Of a stretch of DNA of 64,000 nucleotides, positions 1 through 11,227 are shown piece by piece. The notes beneath the pieces are model-generated. The model saw only the letters and a list, made by a program, of their open reading frames with translations, was not told the origin of the DNA and searched no databases. The DNA is from Bursaphelenchus xylophilus (Eukaryota > Nematoda > Chromadorea > Rhabditida > Aphelenchoididae). How positions within the stretch are numbered: position 1 is the first letter of the stretch; every line of letters begins with the position of its first letter. The DNA lies in assembly GCA_904066235.2 (NCBI GenBank), contig CAJFCV020000005.1:5947501-6011500 (forward strand), given 5' to 3'. The position numbers and the translations under genes were made by a program.

Positions 1-235
1 ATGTACGCCGGAAATCGGGAATCCAGTCAAAGGACACACCAGGTCAGCTAATAATGTGTTATGACTACAGCTGAGTAACCATTCCGGTTTCCATTGGGAG
101 CGCCCATAAACAATATCCAATATTTACCAATTTCAAATTAAAAATCCCACCGAAATATTTAAATTAATTTCTTGGCAACAGAACAGAAGAACCCGTAAGG
201 CCGTCGATTGGATGTCTGATCCTCGAATATGTTAT
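1..235. other. Left edge, no gene seen
   Basis: This is AT-rich sequence downstream of the carboxypeptidase stop codon on the minus strand. It should hold that gene's 3' UTR. I see no coding exon or RNA gene. Confidence 0.5.
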
Positions 236-1546
236 CTACAGCTCGGAAACCTTCAAAAGTAATGTCAACAGAGCTGCGCGGACTTCATCATAGGTCTGTT
301 GGATTAGTTCTCTGGGTGTTTCGAAGCCAACATATTGTCGATTGAACTCTCCCGTCGTCAGCTCCATCGTGTACACGTACTTGATGCCCAGGGATTTGGC
401 GTAATCATCGCTGCAGCCAGCTGCTGGATCTAAACTACGAAAGATAATGTCATTTAAAGTATCCTTCTTTCATATGATAGAAAACCCACAAAGTTGGGCT
501 GAGTTTATGGCCGTGTAATTGTTTCCATAGAGCGAATTCATGGCTCTAGTCATATCCAAGGCGGTCCACATCTGTAAACAAAACATGCGACATTACTAAT
601 TAAACAATCGCATCCCCGATTCATGATATTCCCATACCAATTCATCATAATCTCTCGGCCTGGCGTTACTTCTATAACCAAAGGGCACTAAGATCGCATT
701 ATGGTATGAGTGGAGACTGATGTATGCCCTGAGGGTATTCGCGTGCTTCGAGAGAAACTGGGCGACAACTCTGGCCTCGGGCTCACTCAGAGGGCGCGGG
801 CCGTGGTAGATCTCTCTGAACTAGGCTTGATATTTTTAATTCATTAATTAATCATCCAATGTGAAGACGCTACTTACGAACAAGGATCGTTTGAGGTCCC
901 TTGTCCCGCCCAATGGAAAGGGAAGTTCCGATTTGCATCCACGCCTCTACAGTTCCTGAAATTGGGTGCCAGAATAGACCGAGTGTTCCTCCAATCACGG
1001 TCGAATGTCCTCGTGTACTCATAACCATCTGGATTGGCGACGGGGACAACATAAATGTTGACATTCGAAGGCCAATCATTTGTTCTTGATAGCTAAAACA
1101 GTTAATAAAATTCTTGCAGCAAGATGTTTACATTGTAAATGAGTCGAAGCGCCGTGGCTACGCTGATCCATTCTCGAGCATGGAAGCCAGCATCGATGAA
1201 GACCTCTACAGGGGGTCTGGTAGTGTCGAGAGCACTGATCTGTAAGAAGGAGATCCAAATAAAAATGTTATTACCTTTACAATTGGAATATGTCTCTGTT
1301 CGGATGAGAGCCCAAGGGACCGAACTCTGCTCCGATTATTTTGTATCGAGTTCAAGAATCTTAGAATCTAAAATATCTGGATAACGTCATCATATTGAAA
1401 CAGGGAGTAAAGATTATTTTAATCAAGCTTACCGTATTATGGGAATGGTAATCATTCAAATCAAAGTTGTTCACAATAAAGGGACGGTAAGAGGGAGGTG
1501 GCTGGACAGCATAAACCACAGTAATTAAAAGGAGCCATGAGAACAT
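236..1546 (-). CDS. Secreted M14 zinc carboxypeptidase
   Basis: The protein is a metallocarboxypeptidase of the M14A type that removes C-terminal residues from peptides outside the cell. Seven exons read in frame (1433-1546, 1275-1367, 1132-1239, 878-1092, 638-815, 490-571, 236-429) and give about 327 residues. The start MFSWLLLITVVYA is a signal peptide. Zinc ligands are visible as HAREW and SLHSYHN, substrate-binding residues as NPDGYEYT and DANRNF, the Tyr248 equivalent as SDDYAKS, and the catalytic Glu in YTMELT, so the enzyme looks active. The catalytic domain begins almost directly after the signal peptide, so the usual activation peptide of about 90 residues seems absent. An in-frame upstream start at 1618 would bury the signal peptide and is disfavoured. 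The domain call is firm; the substrate preference is not known. Confidence 0.9.
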
Positions 1547-2127
1547 GGTCCGTTTAATTGAATATGGCGACCACCGGAAGAGCGACGGGGTGTGGGGAGA
1601 GTCATCCGGGAGACTCATCGCTGAATCAGTCTGAAGACGGAACAGCCAGCGAGATCAGAGGGTTACCTTGCCCCGATGCCCTCCTTTCCCTCCGTTTATC
1701 ACTCGAGAGTCAAGGTCGTCGTTGCAACGCCTAGACTCTGAAGCGGGGGTGAGTTCAGAGTCTGGTCGCGCAGCCTATGTAAGGCCTACAAGTAATCAGA
1801 GAGTAAGTTTTCTCGGTATTGATGCCAGACAGACCGTTGGGCCCCCAAACTAACTCTATTTAGCGCCCAGTCAAATGCCTTGAATACCGGAAAACGCCCA
1901 GCTCGTCTGAAAGCTCTGTTTTTAATCTATCTAATCGACAATGAACGCAGTGACTGGATTAGATTTATTCTTTGAACAGAAATTTTGTTATTTTCAAGAA
2001 ACAAATGTTAAAATAATAATTTATCACACAGAAAATATTCAAACAGACGACCCAAATATCAACTGTACATTAATTACAGGGATCGGACCAAGTGAATTAA
2101 TGTTACAGTAATATTAAGCAGCTCTGC
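1547..2127. other. Intergenic: carboxypeptidase upstream region and clathrin light chain 3' UTR
   Basis: Both flanking genes are on the minus strand. The 1547-1850 part is moderately GC-rich and probably holds the carboxypeptidase promoter. The 1900-2127 part is AT-rich and fits the 3' UTR of the clathrin light chain. No exon or RNA gene was recognised. Confidence 0.4.
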
Positions 2128-2943
2128 TTAAGCGACAGTCTCCTCCTTGTGCTCGAGGATCAAGGCTCTCATTCGAGTTGTATCCACAGCATTCTTGGCC
2201 GGCTTCCCAGTGTCAATTAGTTTTGCAATCTCTGCCCACCCTTGACCATTGCTCTGAGATTCCACTAGATTCTTGCTCAACTTTTCTTCGGCTATTCTAA
2301 AAATAAAAACAAATCATTAAACAGCCCAAATGAACTTCCAAATAAATTAAAGAACGATTACAAATGGTTTATAATAGAAGTTACCTGTTTTGCTTCTTAC
2401 GGTCGGCAATCTCTACCTCCTTCTGTTTGTGCCAAGCCTCTAATTCCTTCTTGGCTTGTTCTCTCAACTCATTTTTCTGTTTCTCTTCCAATTCATCTAA
2501 AACACGGAATAAAAACTTTGAAAATTACCCACCTTTCTCTTTGATGGATTTCAGGTGCTTCTCCCTCCACTTCTTGATGGACTCGGGTTCTTCTTGGCTG
2601 GTTAGGTAATGACTGTGATTGCTCGAAGAGTGGACTGAACTGGCTGGACTGGCGCCGCGACCTGAATTTGAAACATGTATCCAATCAGAACTGGACGATG
2701 TATCACCATTAGTGGGCTGCAGAACCGCTGGGGGACTTATATCACCTGCCTGACCGACAAGATCGACTCCGGAGTCTTCGTGACTGTCCTGAATGCCATT
2801 GGGCTGGAATCCATTCACAACTAGAATAGAAAATCAATCAATAAAGGGAGGAACAAACCTGGAGCTGCTACAACGTTATTCAGTTCTTCGTCTAAAGCAC
2901 CATCTTCACGAGCTAAAAATTCAGCTACAGGATCGTCAGACAT
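2128..2943 (-). CDS. clic-1: Clathrin light chain
   Basis: The protein is the clathrin light chain, which binds clathrin heavy chain in coated vesicles and regulates lattice assembly and links to actin through Hip1-type proteins. Four exons (2859-2943, 2533-2820, 2385-2496, 2128-2296) begin MSDDPVAEFLAREDGALDEE. An acidic, Ser-rich N-terminal half is followed by the signature EPESIKKWREKHLKSI and a long charged heptad helix (KELEAWHKQKEVEIADRKKQ) that binds heavy chain. The tail GWAEIAKLIDTGKP ending in EETVA is typical of the family C-terminal domain. About 217 residues matches animal light chains. It is divergent to the secreted orphan gene starting at 3297. Confidence 0.93.
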
Positions 2944-3296
2944 GCCGACCTAAAATAGTAATATAAGATAACTAGTGAAAAACACAAATCAGGCAATCAA
3001 AAACAAGTAAGACACAAAACAAGGGTAAAAGAGACCGCGGGTCAATAGATTTCAAGGGTTTGCTGAAAATTCGGCTCGCAAAGTAGAACTTCCAAATATA
3101 CTTTCGGGCGCAGACTGCCAATGGATTTTCTTATACGATGAAAGTGGTGCAGCGTCACGCAAGGTGAACTGCTTGATGACCAAACGTTTAGAGCACAAGT
3201 GCAAAAAAATGCAAATAATTTTTGTGAGGTTTCCAAACTATCCAAGTAGAAAAGACTTATTATTTTATTCATTTTTTTGAAGTCGCTGTTTTCAAT
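2944..3296. promoter_or_regulatory. Divergent promoter region between clathrin light chain and the secreted orphan
   Basis: These 353 bp separate two divergently transcribed start codons, so the promoters of both genes must lie here unless outron or distal elements are used. A GC-rich island lies near 3090-3140. I see no clear TATA box or named site. Confidence 0.4.
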
Positions 3297-5454
3297 ATGT
3301 GGGTTGTATTTTACCTATCTCTGTTCTTACCATTAAGAATAGAAGCTACAGCGAGCCAACACAGTATAAAGGCTTTGATGAAAAATATTGAAGGGCATCC
3401 TCTTCATCGTGTTATTGAATGCAAAGTATGGTTTTGTCAGCGGTCGCTGTCTTTCCCGTAACTTCATTACTGAACTGATTATGTTTAGGAAAACAGAAGC
3501 CAATGTGTCACTGTGGTAGTATCATCAAGGGATTGCGGGTATATGGCCTTTGCAACTCCCGAAGATCACAAACTGCCATGGCAATGTTCGCTTAAGGTAT
3601 TTTTTTATTTTTTTATTTAGTCATCATTTTTGTTTAGATCAAGGATACTGTGGAAAAGTTTGCAAAAGAAGTAGTGGGCCACGGAATGTCTAAGATCTAT
3701 GCTCCCAAAAATGTCCTTGTCTTTGTGTCATCTCATGATTTGAACAAGGCTATGATCGACCCCCTTCCCAGTGAATACAAAGGTTCAGGTCAACCCCGGA
3801 AAGGAGAGCTTATGTTGATTCCCGTCAACTTTACATCAACGCCAAATAATGGGCCGGTTTTTAATGGGACCGATATATTCTCAAGTTTCTATGGCGATGT
3901 AAGTAATGTCTTAATAAGCAGTGGTGTGTGCATTTATATTATAATAATAACATACTACATATAATAAGATCTTATTATTGTTATCTAGTTGTATGTCCGG
4001 AAAGAAGGCAGCCAATATAAAAGTTGTTTGCCTCCTTCATCCACCCACAGACCGTACGTTTGATTTGTCGTTTTTACTCTCTTCTCTAGATACAATTGTT
4101 ACATTCGTCAGAGCCAACTATGTGTGATGATATCCCGGGATGTAGGATACACAAACTTGGTGCGATTAGAGAGCAGAAACGGATGTGCTGCAATAGAAAC
4201 TGGAGTAGACCCAGGAGATGAGTGGAAGTCTTTCTTTGTTTATGGAGGCCTGTTTGAGAGGATTTCAGCACCTAATAGAAAGGAGACCGGCCCAAAATGT
4301 TGTAAAATAAAATTTGGTGTATTACGGGAAGAAACAGGAATGCATGTTATCCAAAATGAAGTGTGGTGTTCCTGTAAGTCAGAATTGTTTGACTTTAATT
4401 ACATGCTCATCATTCTACAAATGTTATTGACTTACAGCTACGATAAGCGAGGAGTTTAAGAAGGATTTTTCAATTCATTGCGGTCTTGAATCCAACGAGT
4501 GAGTACTCTGAAATACATAAAGTACCTATAGATCGCCTATATTTTCTTAGCATTACGCTTGAATCCATCGCCACTCTTTGTGAATATGATGTTACCTATG
4601 ATGTTCAACACAATAGTTTTAAAGTCATCAATGCGCGGCCGCTTTACAAAGTAGCCCCGAAATACTATGAGAACGTGTGCTTCTATTCGTCTACTGTCAG
4701 TTCAGAAAACAAGAAGTAAGTTCTCAAAAGGTATTTTGAATTATTTTAATCATTCTTTTAAGCCTAATCATGCCGCTTTACAAATGTCATATAAGAGTTG
4801 ATCACGAGTTCGTGGTAAGTAATGAGAGACTTTCCATTGCTGCTATTTGTAGAATGTGAGTATCGATGAGATATCGAATATAATCGGAGAGAATATAAGA
4901 GAAACATACGACCGCGATTTTGACAATGGACGGGTCCCCAGTAGACTGATATCATCTGCGGCCAGTGTAAGTTCATATCTTTTAAACATACTTCCATTCC
5001 AGTATCATAAGACATGTTTGCACACCGATATGAGCATGGAAGAGAGATTTTGGAGCGTGGACTTTATTCTCAGCGTTTTCTGCTACTTTGTTCACAAATT
5101 GGATGATTACGAAATAATTCAGACAGGTAAAATAGAGTGAATTACTTTTGGAGAATGCCTGAAATTGTTTTTGCAGGCATCTACCTCCCAGCTCAATACA
5201 ACTACAGTCTGATAAACAGTCGGGCGTCCCCCCAGGTCCAATACATCTGTGATCCAGATAACTGGACCCCTGAGAACTGGATCGATGGATGTTTTTGCAG
5301 CTTTGGTCACTTTGTCCCTGCAGAGCAAGGCCCTCAGAATGCTTGTTGTTGCTCTGTTCTCAATTACCGTGACTTTATGCATGCGTATCAGAAGGCCATT
5401 CACAGTCTCCCTAAGGGAAAGAACAGGAATCGGACTTCAAATCAAAGCGAATAA
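3297..5454 (+). CDS. Secreted Cys-rich protein of unknown family
   Basis: Eleven exons (3297-3425, 3489-3596, 3638-3898, 3989-4053, 4090-4373, 4438-4498, 4551-4715, 4763-4814, 4853-4966, 5003-5126, 5177-5454) join in frame to 546 residues. The start MWVVFYLSLFLPLRIEATA is a signal peptide. No transmembrane segment follows. Cysteines are spread through the protein in pairs such as WQCSL, CCKIKF, FCYF, CFCSF and ACCCS, which points to an extracellular disulphide-bonded protein, and N-glycosylation sequons (NFTS, NGTD, NYS) are present. I do not recognise the domain. Several introns are only 36-38 nt. It lies 217 bp upstream of the ShK gene on the same strand and might share a transcript with it. 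Confidence 0.8.
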
Positions 5455-5671
5455 ACTGTTACAGCCCAGGCGTAATATCGGTTATAGACAAAATTAATAA
5501 GGGTTGCTGTATATGACGCAATAGTCTTGAAGCCTGGGTAGTTCCGAATACCGGACGTTCCCCGAGCATTTCCCTTGTTGGGTTCTTATTTGACCCGTTT
5601 GTTTGTCCATCTTAATATCCCGGACTCCTTTTCGGTTCTGCAGAACAAAACCAGTGCTTACAATACTAGTA

Positions 5672-6644
5672 ATGTCTCTATGGATATTATGCTTGTACAG
5701 TCATCTGATCCCTGAATTGTATGCCGTACTGCCATTTCCACTGTTGGATTTGAATCTTCCTTTGAACGATGAGGTCGAATGCATGGGTAAGAACAATGAT
5801 ATTTCAAGTAAACTTGAAGAACAAATTGGTTTAAATCTCGTATTTTGCAGATTACTCGACCGATTGTGCCGATAAGAAAGGGTTATGTAAAAACGAAGCT
5901 TTCAAAGAAATAATGTACACAAAATGCGCAAAGACTTGTCAGGTCTGCGGAGAGATTATAAAAGACGACGATCCGCTGTATAATGTCAATATCCAGGATG
6001 CCAGACATGTTGATTACGGTAGGTTTGGGACTTGTTTATCACCCATTTCCAGAAACAAACTGGAAATACCCACGAATGGACACGGATAAATCTTATTCGT
6101 TAGAAAACTATGGGCACTCTGAGGAAATCCGGAGTGAATCCATTGAGGCACCGAACATTAACCATCTCATTCTCCGACCTCCACCTTCTCCGCCGATTAA
6201 ACATAAGCCGAGGAAGATTGCTGTCCAAAAACCTTGTTTCGATGTAGCCCCTAACTGTTTCTACCTCAAATCTTTGTGTTTTAACAAGTTTTATCTACCA
6301 GTAATGCAAAATAATTGTCGAAGGACATGTGGATTCTGCTCGATGGGATCTCCATCAGCGGTAAGACAAATTTAATTTTCTGGTATCAAAAAAGAAGACA
6401 TAAAATATTTATTTGGTTACAGCCTCCTCGACAACCATCTTATCCAACATACAATCATCGCTGGAGGCCGGGTGCTCGACCTCAACCTCAGGTCTACGAG
6501 AATGATCTCTGCACGAATCGGGGCTTGGATTGTGATGAGAAATTACATTTGTGTACTCATTGGCGCTACTGGAAACTGATGCGAAGGATATGTGCACTCA
6601 GTTGTGGGTTCTGTGACCCAGAAGATTACTATAAAAGGAAATGA
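5672..6644 (+). CDS. Secreted protein with three ShK (SXC) domains
   Basis: Four exons (5672-5786, 5851-6018, 6053-6360, 6423-6644) encode about 270 residues. The start MSLWILCLYSHLIPELYA looks like a signal peptide. Three six-cysteine ShK/SXC domains follow: one starting DYSTDCADKKGLC and ending CAKTCQVC, one starting PCFDVAPNCFYL and ending CRRTCGFC, and a C-terminal one starting NDLCTNRGLDC and ending CALSCGFC. Proline-rich linkers separate them (PPPSPPIKHKP, PPRQPSYP). ShK domains are very common in nematode secreted and cuticle-associated proteins, where they are structural or act as ion-channel or protease-associated modules. No enzymatic domain accompanies them here, so the role cannot be deduced. 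The intron at 6019-6052 is only 34 nt. Confidence 0.85.
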
Positions 6645-7075
6645 AGAAGATCCTGTTGAGGACTCCAGCGGAACAAAGGCTGTCTGCCCTGAGGCATTCG
6701 AGGTGCGGAGATCGTCATTTTTCGGGGCCAGAAGTCACCATTTAATTGCTAGAGAACTGTAAATAAACTACATCTACACTTACTACGTTCACACCGAAGA
6801 AGCTCCGGTACTTCTGGGGGATCACGTTTACCCTCTTCGCCTCGGGATCCTTGTTTTCAAAGGATCTGAAGGGATATCGGGGGTGTAGAGACCCCTGAAA
6901 CTTATAAATGACATGATACTTCCAATGTCATATTCAAAGTTTAATATTAACAAACCTGAGGCAATTGGAATATTGAAAATAGTATAAATAGACTAGACAG
7001 CAAACGCATTTCGATAGTAATAGTAATAACAACCTCTTTACCAGGAATTCATAAACAACAACATAATGTATTCCC
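6645..7075. other. Convergent intergenic region
   Basis: These 431 bp lie between the 3' ends of the ShK gene (+) and TRNT1 (-). Both 3' UTRs should be here, with AATAAAC at about 6762 as a possible plus-strand polyadenylation signal. A GCCCTGAGGC motif lies at about 6686. No exon was seen. Confidence 0.4.
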
Positions 7076-8639
7076 TCACGATATCTGAACCCAGCGTCTC
7101 TTCCGGAATTGTCTTGGCGGAGTGCTGGGGATCTTGTCGTTCAGGGCGTGGTGGATTAACTGGTCTTCGGTTAATTTACAATCACTCTGGAAACATCAAG
7201 AAATCATAAATAATAAAATTCAACCTACCGCTTTCCAAAGGTCGTGTAAATAATTTAAGATGGCCTTAACTTTGGGGCCCTTAGGCACTCCGTTCGTCAT
7301 CAAAGAGAGGCCATTTACGGGGAACATTACCTCCTCTTCAGACCATTCTCTGAGCCTTTGAAGAGTGTCTTTGGCCCCTATGTATTTGAGTAATTCGATG
7401 GTAAATCGAAGGGAGGGATCACGAGCTTGCACTGAAATTGGGAAGGGTTAATATTCATATTAAACATTCCGAATTCTATTAATAACGGAAAGGCGCAAGC
7501 ATATCAAAACCATTTTCAGGAAAATTAGTATGTCAACAGGTGTTACAAAGAAGTCACCTACCTCCATATAAGAAAGAATTGTCGAGAACGAGATCCCGGA
7601 AGAAAGCGAGGTCATCCTTCCTTTGTTTGGCCTCATCTCGATATTCTACAATAAATTCACACAACGATTTCTCAACTGTAGACAACTTAAGACGGGAATT
7701 TAATTTGTTTACATCCTCCATGTTCTCCAATAAAACTGCTAATACAGTACTCGGCAGGGGTTGCTCGGATTCGGAGGAGAGAACCTTAATGTTCATGGAT
7801 ATGCTCTTGAATATATCCAACTTCTCACGAGCATACTGAGATGGAAGGGCCAAATATTCTGCCAAGTCGCAATCTTTCACCATAACTCTAATCAATTCTG
7901 ATGCAAATCTTCCCACAAGGATCTTCTTGAATTCAGTCCATATCCTTTCCCCGCTCAAACTCTAAAGAATTTAATTAATCATAACAAGATGTTACCTTTA
8001 TCCCCTCCCTGTTATTTTTTATAGTTTCCAAAGTCGCTTTGCAATGACTATCAGGGCGATCAGCGATTCTTCCGAAAAATCTGAAGTATCGGAATATCCT
8101 TAGATAATCTTCTTGTATTCTCTGCTCAGCGTCTCCAACAAATCTGACTCTACGTGCCTTTATATCTTCTGTTCCTCCAGTATAATCATACACAGTTCCA
8201 TCCAGACCAAGGAACAACGAATTTATAGTCAGATCTCTTCTGAAGGCATCCAGTTTCCAATCCGTTGTATATTCGACTTCAGCTCGTCGTCCATCACAAA
8301 CAACATCAATCCGAAGTGTTGTTATCTCATAATTCTCTTTATCATTCAGTCGACAAGTAATCGTCCCATGTTCCTCTCCTTTCTTATGCAGCATCCTTAT
8401 ATTCTCCTTTTCGAACAGTTCTTTCATCTGAGTTGGTGTAGCAGTCGTAGCAAGATCAATGTCTTCTGGCTTAATCCCCATCAGAAGATCACGAACAGGA
8501 CCCCCAGCTATCCTAAAAAATCAAAAAAGCTCACTTTTAATACTTACCGGAGCTCGTACTGATTTTTCCCAAAAAGAGCATACAAAAGCTTCAATTCTTC
8601 CGTAAAAAGGGCGTCGAATGTGGGGCCAGACAACTTCAT
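7076..8639 (-). CDS. TRNT1: tRNA nucleotidyltransferase (CCA-adding enzyme)
   Basis: The enzyme adds the 3' CCA end to tRNAs in nucleus, cytosol and mitochondria. Five exons (8548-8639, 7996-8512, 7562-7961, 7229-7431, 7076-7186) are in frame and give about 440 residues. The class II nucleotidyltransferase motifs are intact: GGPVRDLL, the catalytic [13 protein letters not shown], the flexible-loop region, [13 protein letters not shown], the template motif [15 protein letters not shown] and a helical neck/body/tail region. [19 protein letters not shown] aligns with the start of the mature part of vertebrate TRNT1. The frame stays open upstream to a TGA at about 8750 and encodes a basic, Arg/Leu-rich, matrix-targeting-like stretch, but it contains no ATG. 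It lies downstream of DONSON on the same strand. Confidence 0.95.
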
Positions 8640-9160
8640 GGTGACCAATTGCCGAAGACAGGTCCAGCGCCCCCGTTGTAGCCGCAGAAGCCTCCGAAAC
8701 AACAGTTTTATTATATTACTTCCACTCTCGAAATATTGCACCTTTTCTCAAAAATAAATTTTTGACTCTGTGAATCAGCCGAGGACATAGGACAAAATTG
8801 ATTTTGAGTTTTTTTGCATTAAAATGACTGTTGGCAGGTACCAAACAAAAGCAAACAATATTTTTACCCAAATCCTTCGTCAAGATATAATTTTTTACAA
8901 TTGCTACAACCAGAGATTGCCACGGCTCCGGAGCCGGCTCTTGGCTCCGACTCTGAGCGGCTCCCGAGCCCAAAATCATGTTTTTGACCTTTGCGATGGA
9001 GCTTTTATCAAAGCAGATTTCTTCCTATGTCCACGCCTAAATGACGGCTGATTCACCGACTCATTGTCAGAAAATTTCCTGAAATTCGGCTAGTCGCGTC
9101 CTTGCTTCGCGCGTGTGTCAAAAAACCACTTATACGAATGAAAGATAACTACTTTATTTG
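8640..9160. other. Gap between TRNT1 and DONSON with GC-rich GGCTCC repeats
   Basis: The 521-bp gap holds the TRNT1 5' region and DONSON 3' UTR. Around 8920-8980 four GGCTC/GAGCC units include the perfect 14-bp palindrome CGGCTCCGGAGCCG, set in otherwise AT-rich DNA. This looks like a fragment of a dispersed repeat. No exon was seen besides the possible TRNT1 N-terminal extension at 8640-8741. Confidence 0.4.
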
Positions 9161-11019
9161 TTAGTATTCAAAATGGGAATCTTTAGGGTTGTATGAGAAA
9201 TTGTTTATGTTCTTCATTCCATCCGAGAATCCCTCATTCAGGCCATCATAAATGGACCGCCCATTCACATGGAAGTGGATTATATTTTCATCTTTGAATT
9301 GACCAGAGTTCCGAAGGTATTCAAAGACCATGCGAGGAAGATGGGGAAGAATAGGACCGTTCTGGATCTCAATTACATACTGATGTTTCTCTTTTCGAAG
9401 TTTTTGAGTTCGAATCTGCAAGTAAGATTATTCAATACTTTATGAAAAACAACCTCAAGGGAAGTAAGAGACGCATTCATAAACTGCTCTGTGGAAATTA
9501 GAGTAGGTGGAAGTCCTGCTTCTGGTCCTGATCGTACCCATCCAGTCTTGTTATTGCATAAGAGAGATCTAAAGGCATCTATGGAATTCACATCCGATAA
9601 TACCAAGGTCGTTCCAGCAGCCGGTTTCAACGAGTCTTGGGAGTTACAGTCCATTGAGAACTGGCTACATGATTGGGAATCCCGAGTCTCATTCCTCACC
9701 ATTACACTCGGGCTGAGGCCAATCCGTCTGAGGAAGTCATCGTTGGCTACATCTTCTCCCAATTTCATCGGACTAAAATGGGATATTCAATAATTATAAA
9801 CTCCATCTTACCTCACATATTCTTCCTCTGGGTTTACAGCTTTTAGAACCTGATAACTCTGGTCTGGAGTTCTCGCCCTTTCAGTTCGCTGACTTTGTAA
9901 AGAGAAAGAAGAGACGTCAAGGGAATCTTGAGAATCATTCATCGAGGCGAGAGACTCATTGATTTCTTCGGCTCCAGACGAGAAGACCTTTGTGTAAGAG
10001 ATATCTGGATAAATAAAAAAAAAATCTATATAATACTCACCATTATCTCCCAGCCACTTCCTCAGACTGCGTGTTGAAGGAGTAATGATGGCTTTATATT
10101 GAGTGAACTCGTTGAATCCCATACATGACGTTTCCCCAGGATCTTCCCCTTCAGTTGTCGTCACTTCAGTTTTTTGGGATTTAATAAAAAGGACGGTAAA
10201 ACTGTTGGAACATACATAAAATGCTGTCAGGTCGTAATCTTTCCACTGACAATACAAATCTTCAAATGCATCTTGCCTAAAAACTTTAATAATACCAATA
10301 AAATCCACATTTCTCACCATAAAGTCGCCGTGAGTTCGACAGTCTCTCTTGATATTGGATTATAAGACCGTTTTTCCGTTCTCAGAAGACCAGAAGCTCC
10401 TTCTAATCGAGGAAACTTGAGAATACTCGAACAAGGATACTTCCAGTACAAACAGGATGCTTGCAAAAGCACTTCTGGATTTTCTGACACCTAACAATCA
10501 AGATAAAAAATAATGGTTACCTTAGGATTCTTCAAATACGCTTGGGATGCAGTCATGTTTAACCTGACAGTCTGTTCATAAGTTGTTTGGGAGATTTTTG
10601 GAGTGAATGTAAAAGGGATACTCGATTTTACTATCAGTTTATTCCCAATTCTCAAATCCTGAGGCAAATTCTGCACCTTGACTCGTTCAGGGGAGCACCT
10701 CCTTCTCGGTTTCTTTGCTGGAATTGGATCTTCCTACAATATTTTGTAAAACCAATCAAACAAACATACATTTTCACAATTATCTCCTGATCCTGAAGTC
10801 GATGGTTTACTGAAGTCTTCGTCAACTTTTTGAAACAACAACGACACTCGACTGAAATCATACTTTTTTAAGTATTTTAACTCACCTTTTCCTTTTTTTT
10901 AGCAAGGTCTTCTGCAAAGAAGGAGAGTTGAAGGTCTTATTTTTGTGAGGCGATTTACGAGGAGATTTATAAGGCGATTTTTTATGGGCCAACTTCCTCT
11001 TCAAAGGGCTCAACATCAT
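9161..11019 (-). CDS. DONSON: DONSON (downstream neighbor of SON) homologue
   Basis: DONSON delivers GINS to the MCM double hexamer during CMG helicase assembly and acts in the nucleus at replication origins and forks. Eight exons (10886-11019, 10770-10851, 10521-10733, 10318-10490, 10041-10276, 9812-10004, 9454-9772, 9161-9415) join in frame to 391 residues. Signature segments of the family are present: SCLYWKYP, FEDLYCQWKDYDLTAFYVC followed by NSFTVLF, and KAIITPSTRSLRKWLGDN. The N-terminus is basic and Ser/Pro/Lys-rich with three SPxK-type repeats (KSPYKSPRKSPHK), candidate CDK sites for a disordered tail. The intron at 10277-10317 is 41 nt. The protein is shorter than human DONSON. It starts 208 bp from the divergent kinase-like gene. 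Confidence 0.85.
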
Positions 11020-11227
11020 TGATACTACTCTCAAAATAGTCAAATAGATGGCTTGAAGGCTAAATACTCAAATATCAGATAAAAAAGGTTTCCCCTTCCG
11101 CGTCGATCCGACGAAAATATTCTCGCAAATTTTCGAAAAACTATTTTTTTTTTTGAGTTATCTGTTTTCCGCCATTTTGGCATTTCGTTTTACTGATAAG
11201 AAGACCAGTTTTGGAAGAATAGTGAGA
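11020..11227. promoter_or_regulatory. Short bidirectional promoter region
   Basis: Only 208 bp separate the start codons of DONSON (-) and the CHK-like gene (+). The two must share a compact bidirectional promoter. No specific site is recognised. Confidence 0.45.
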
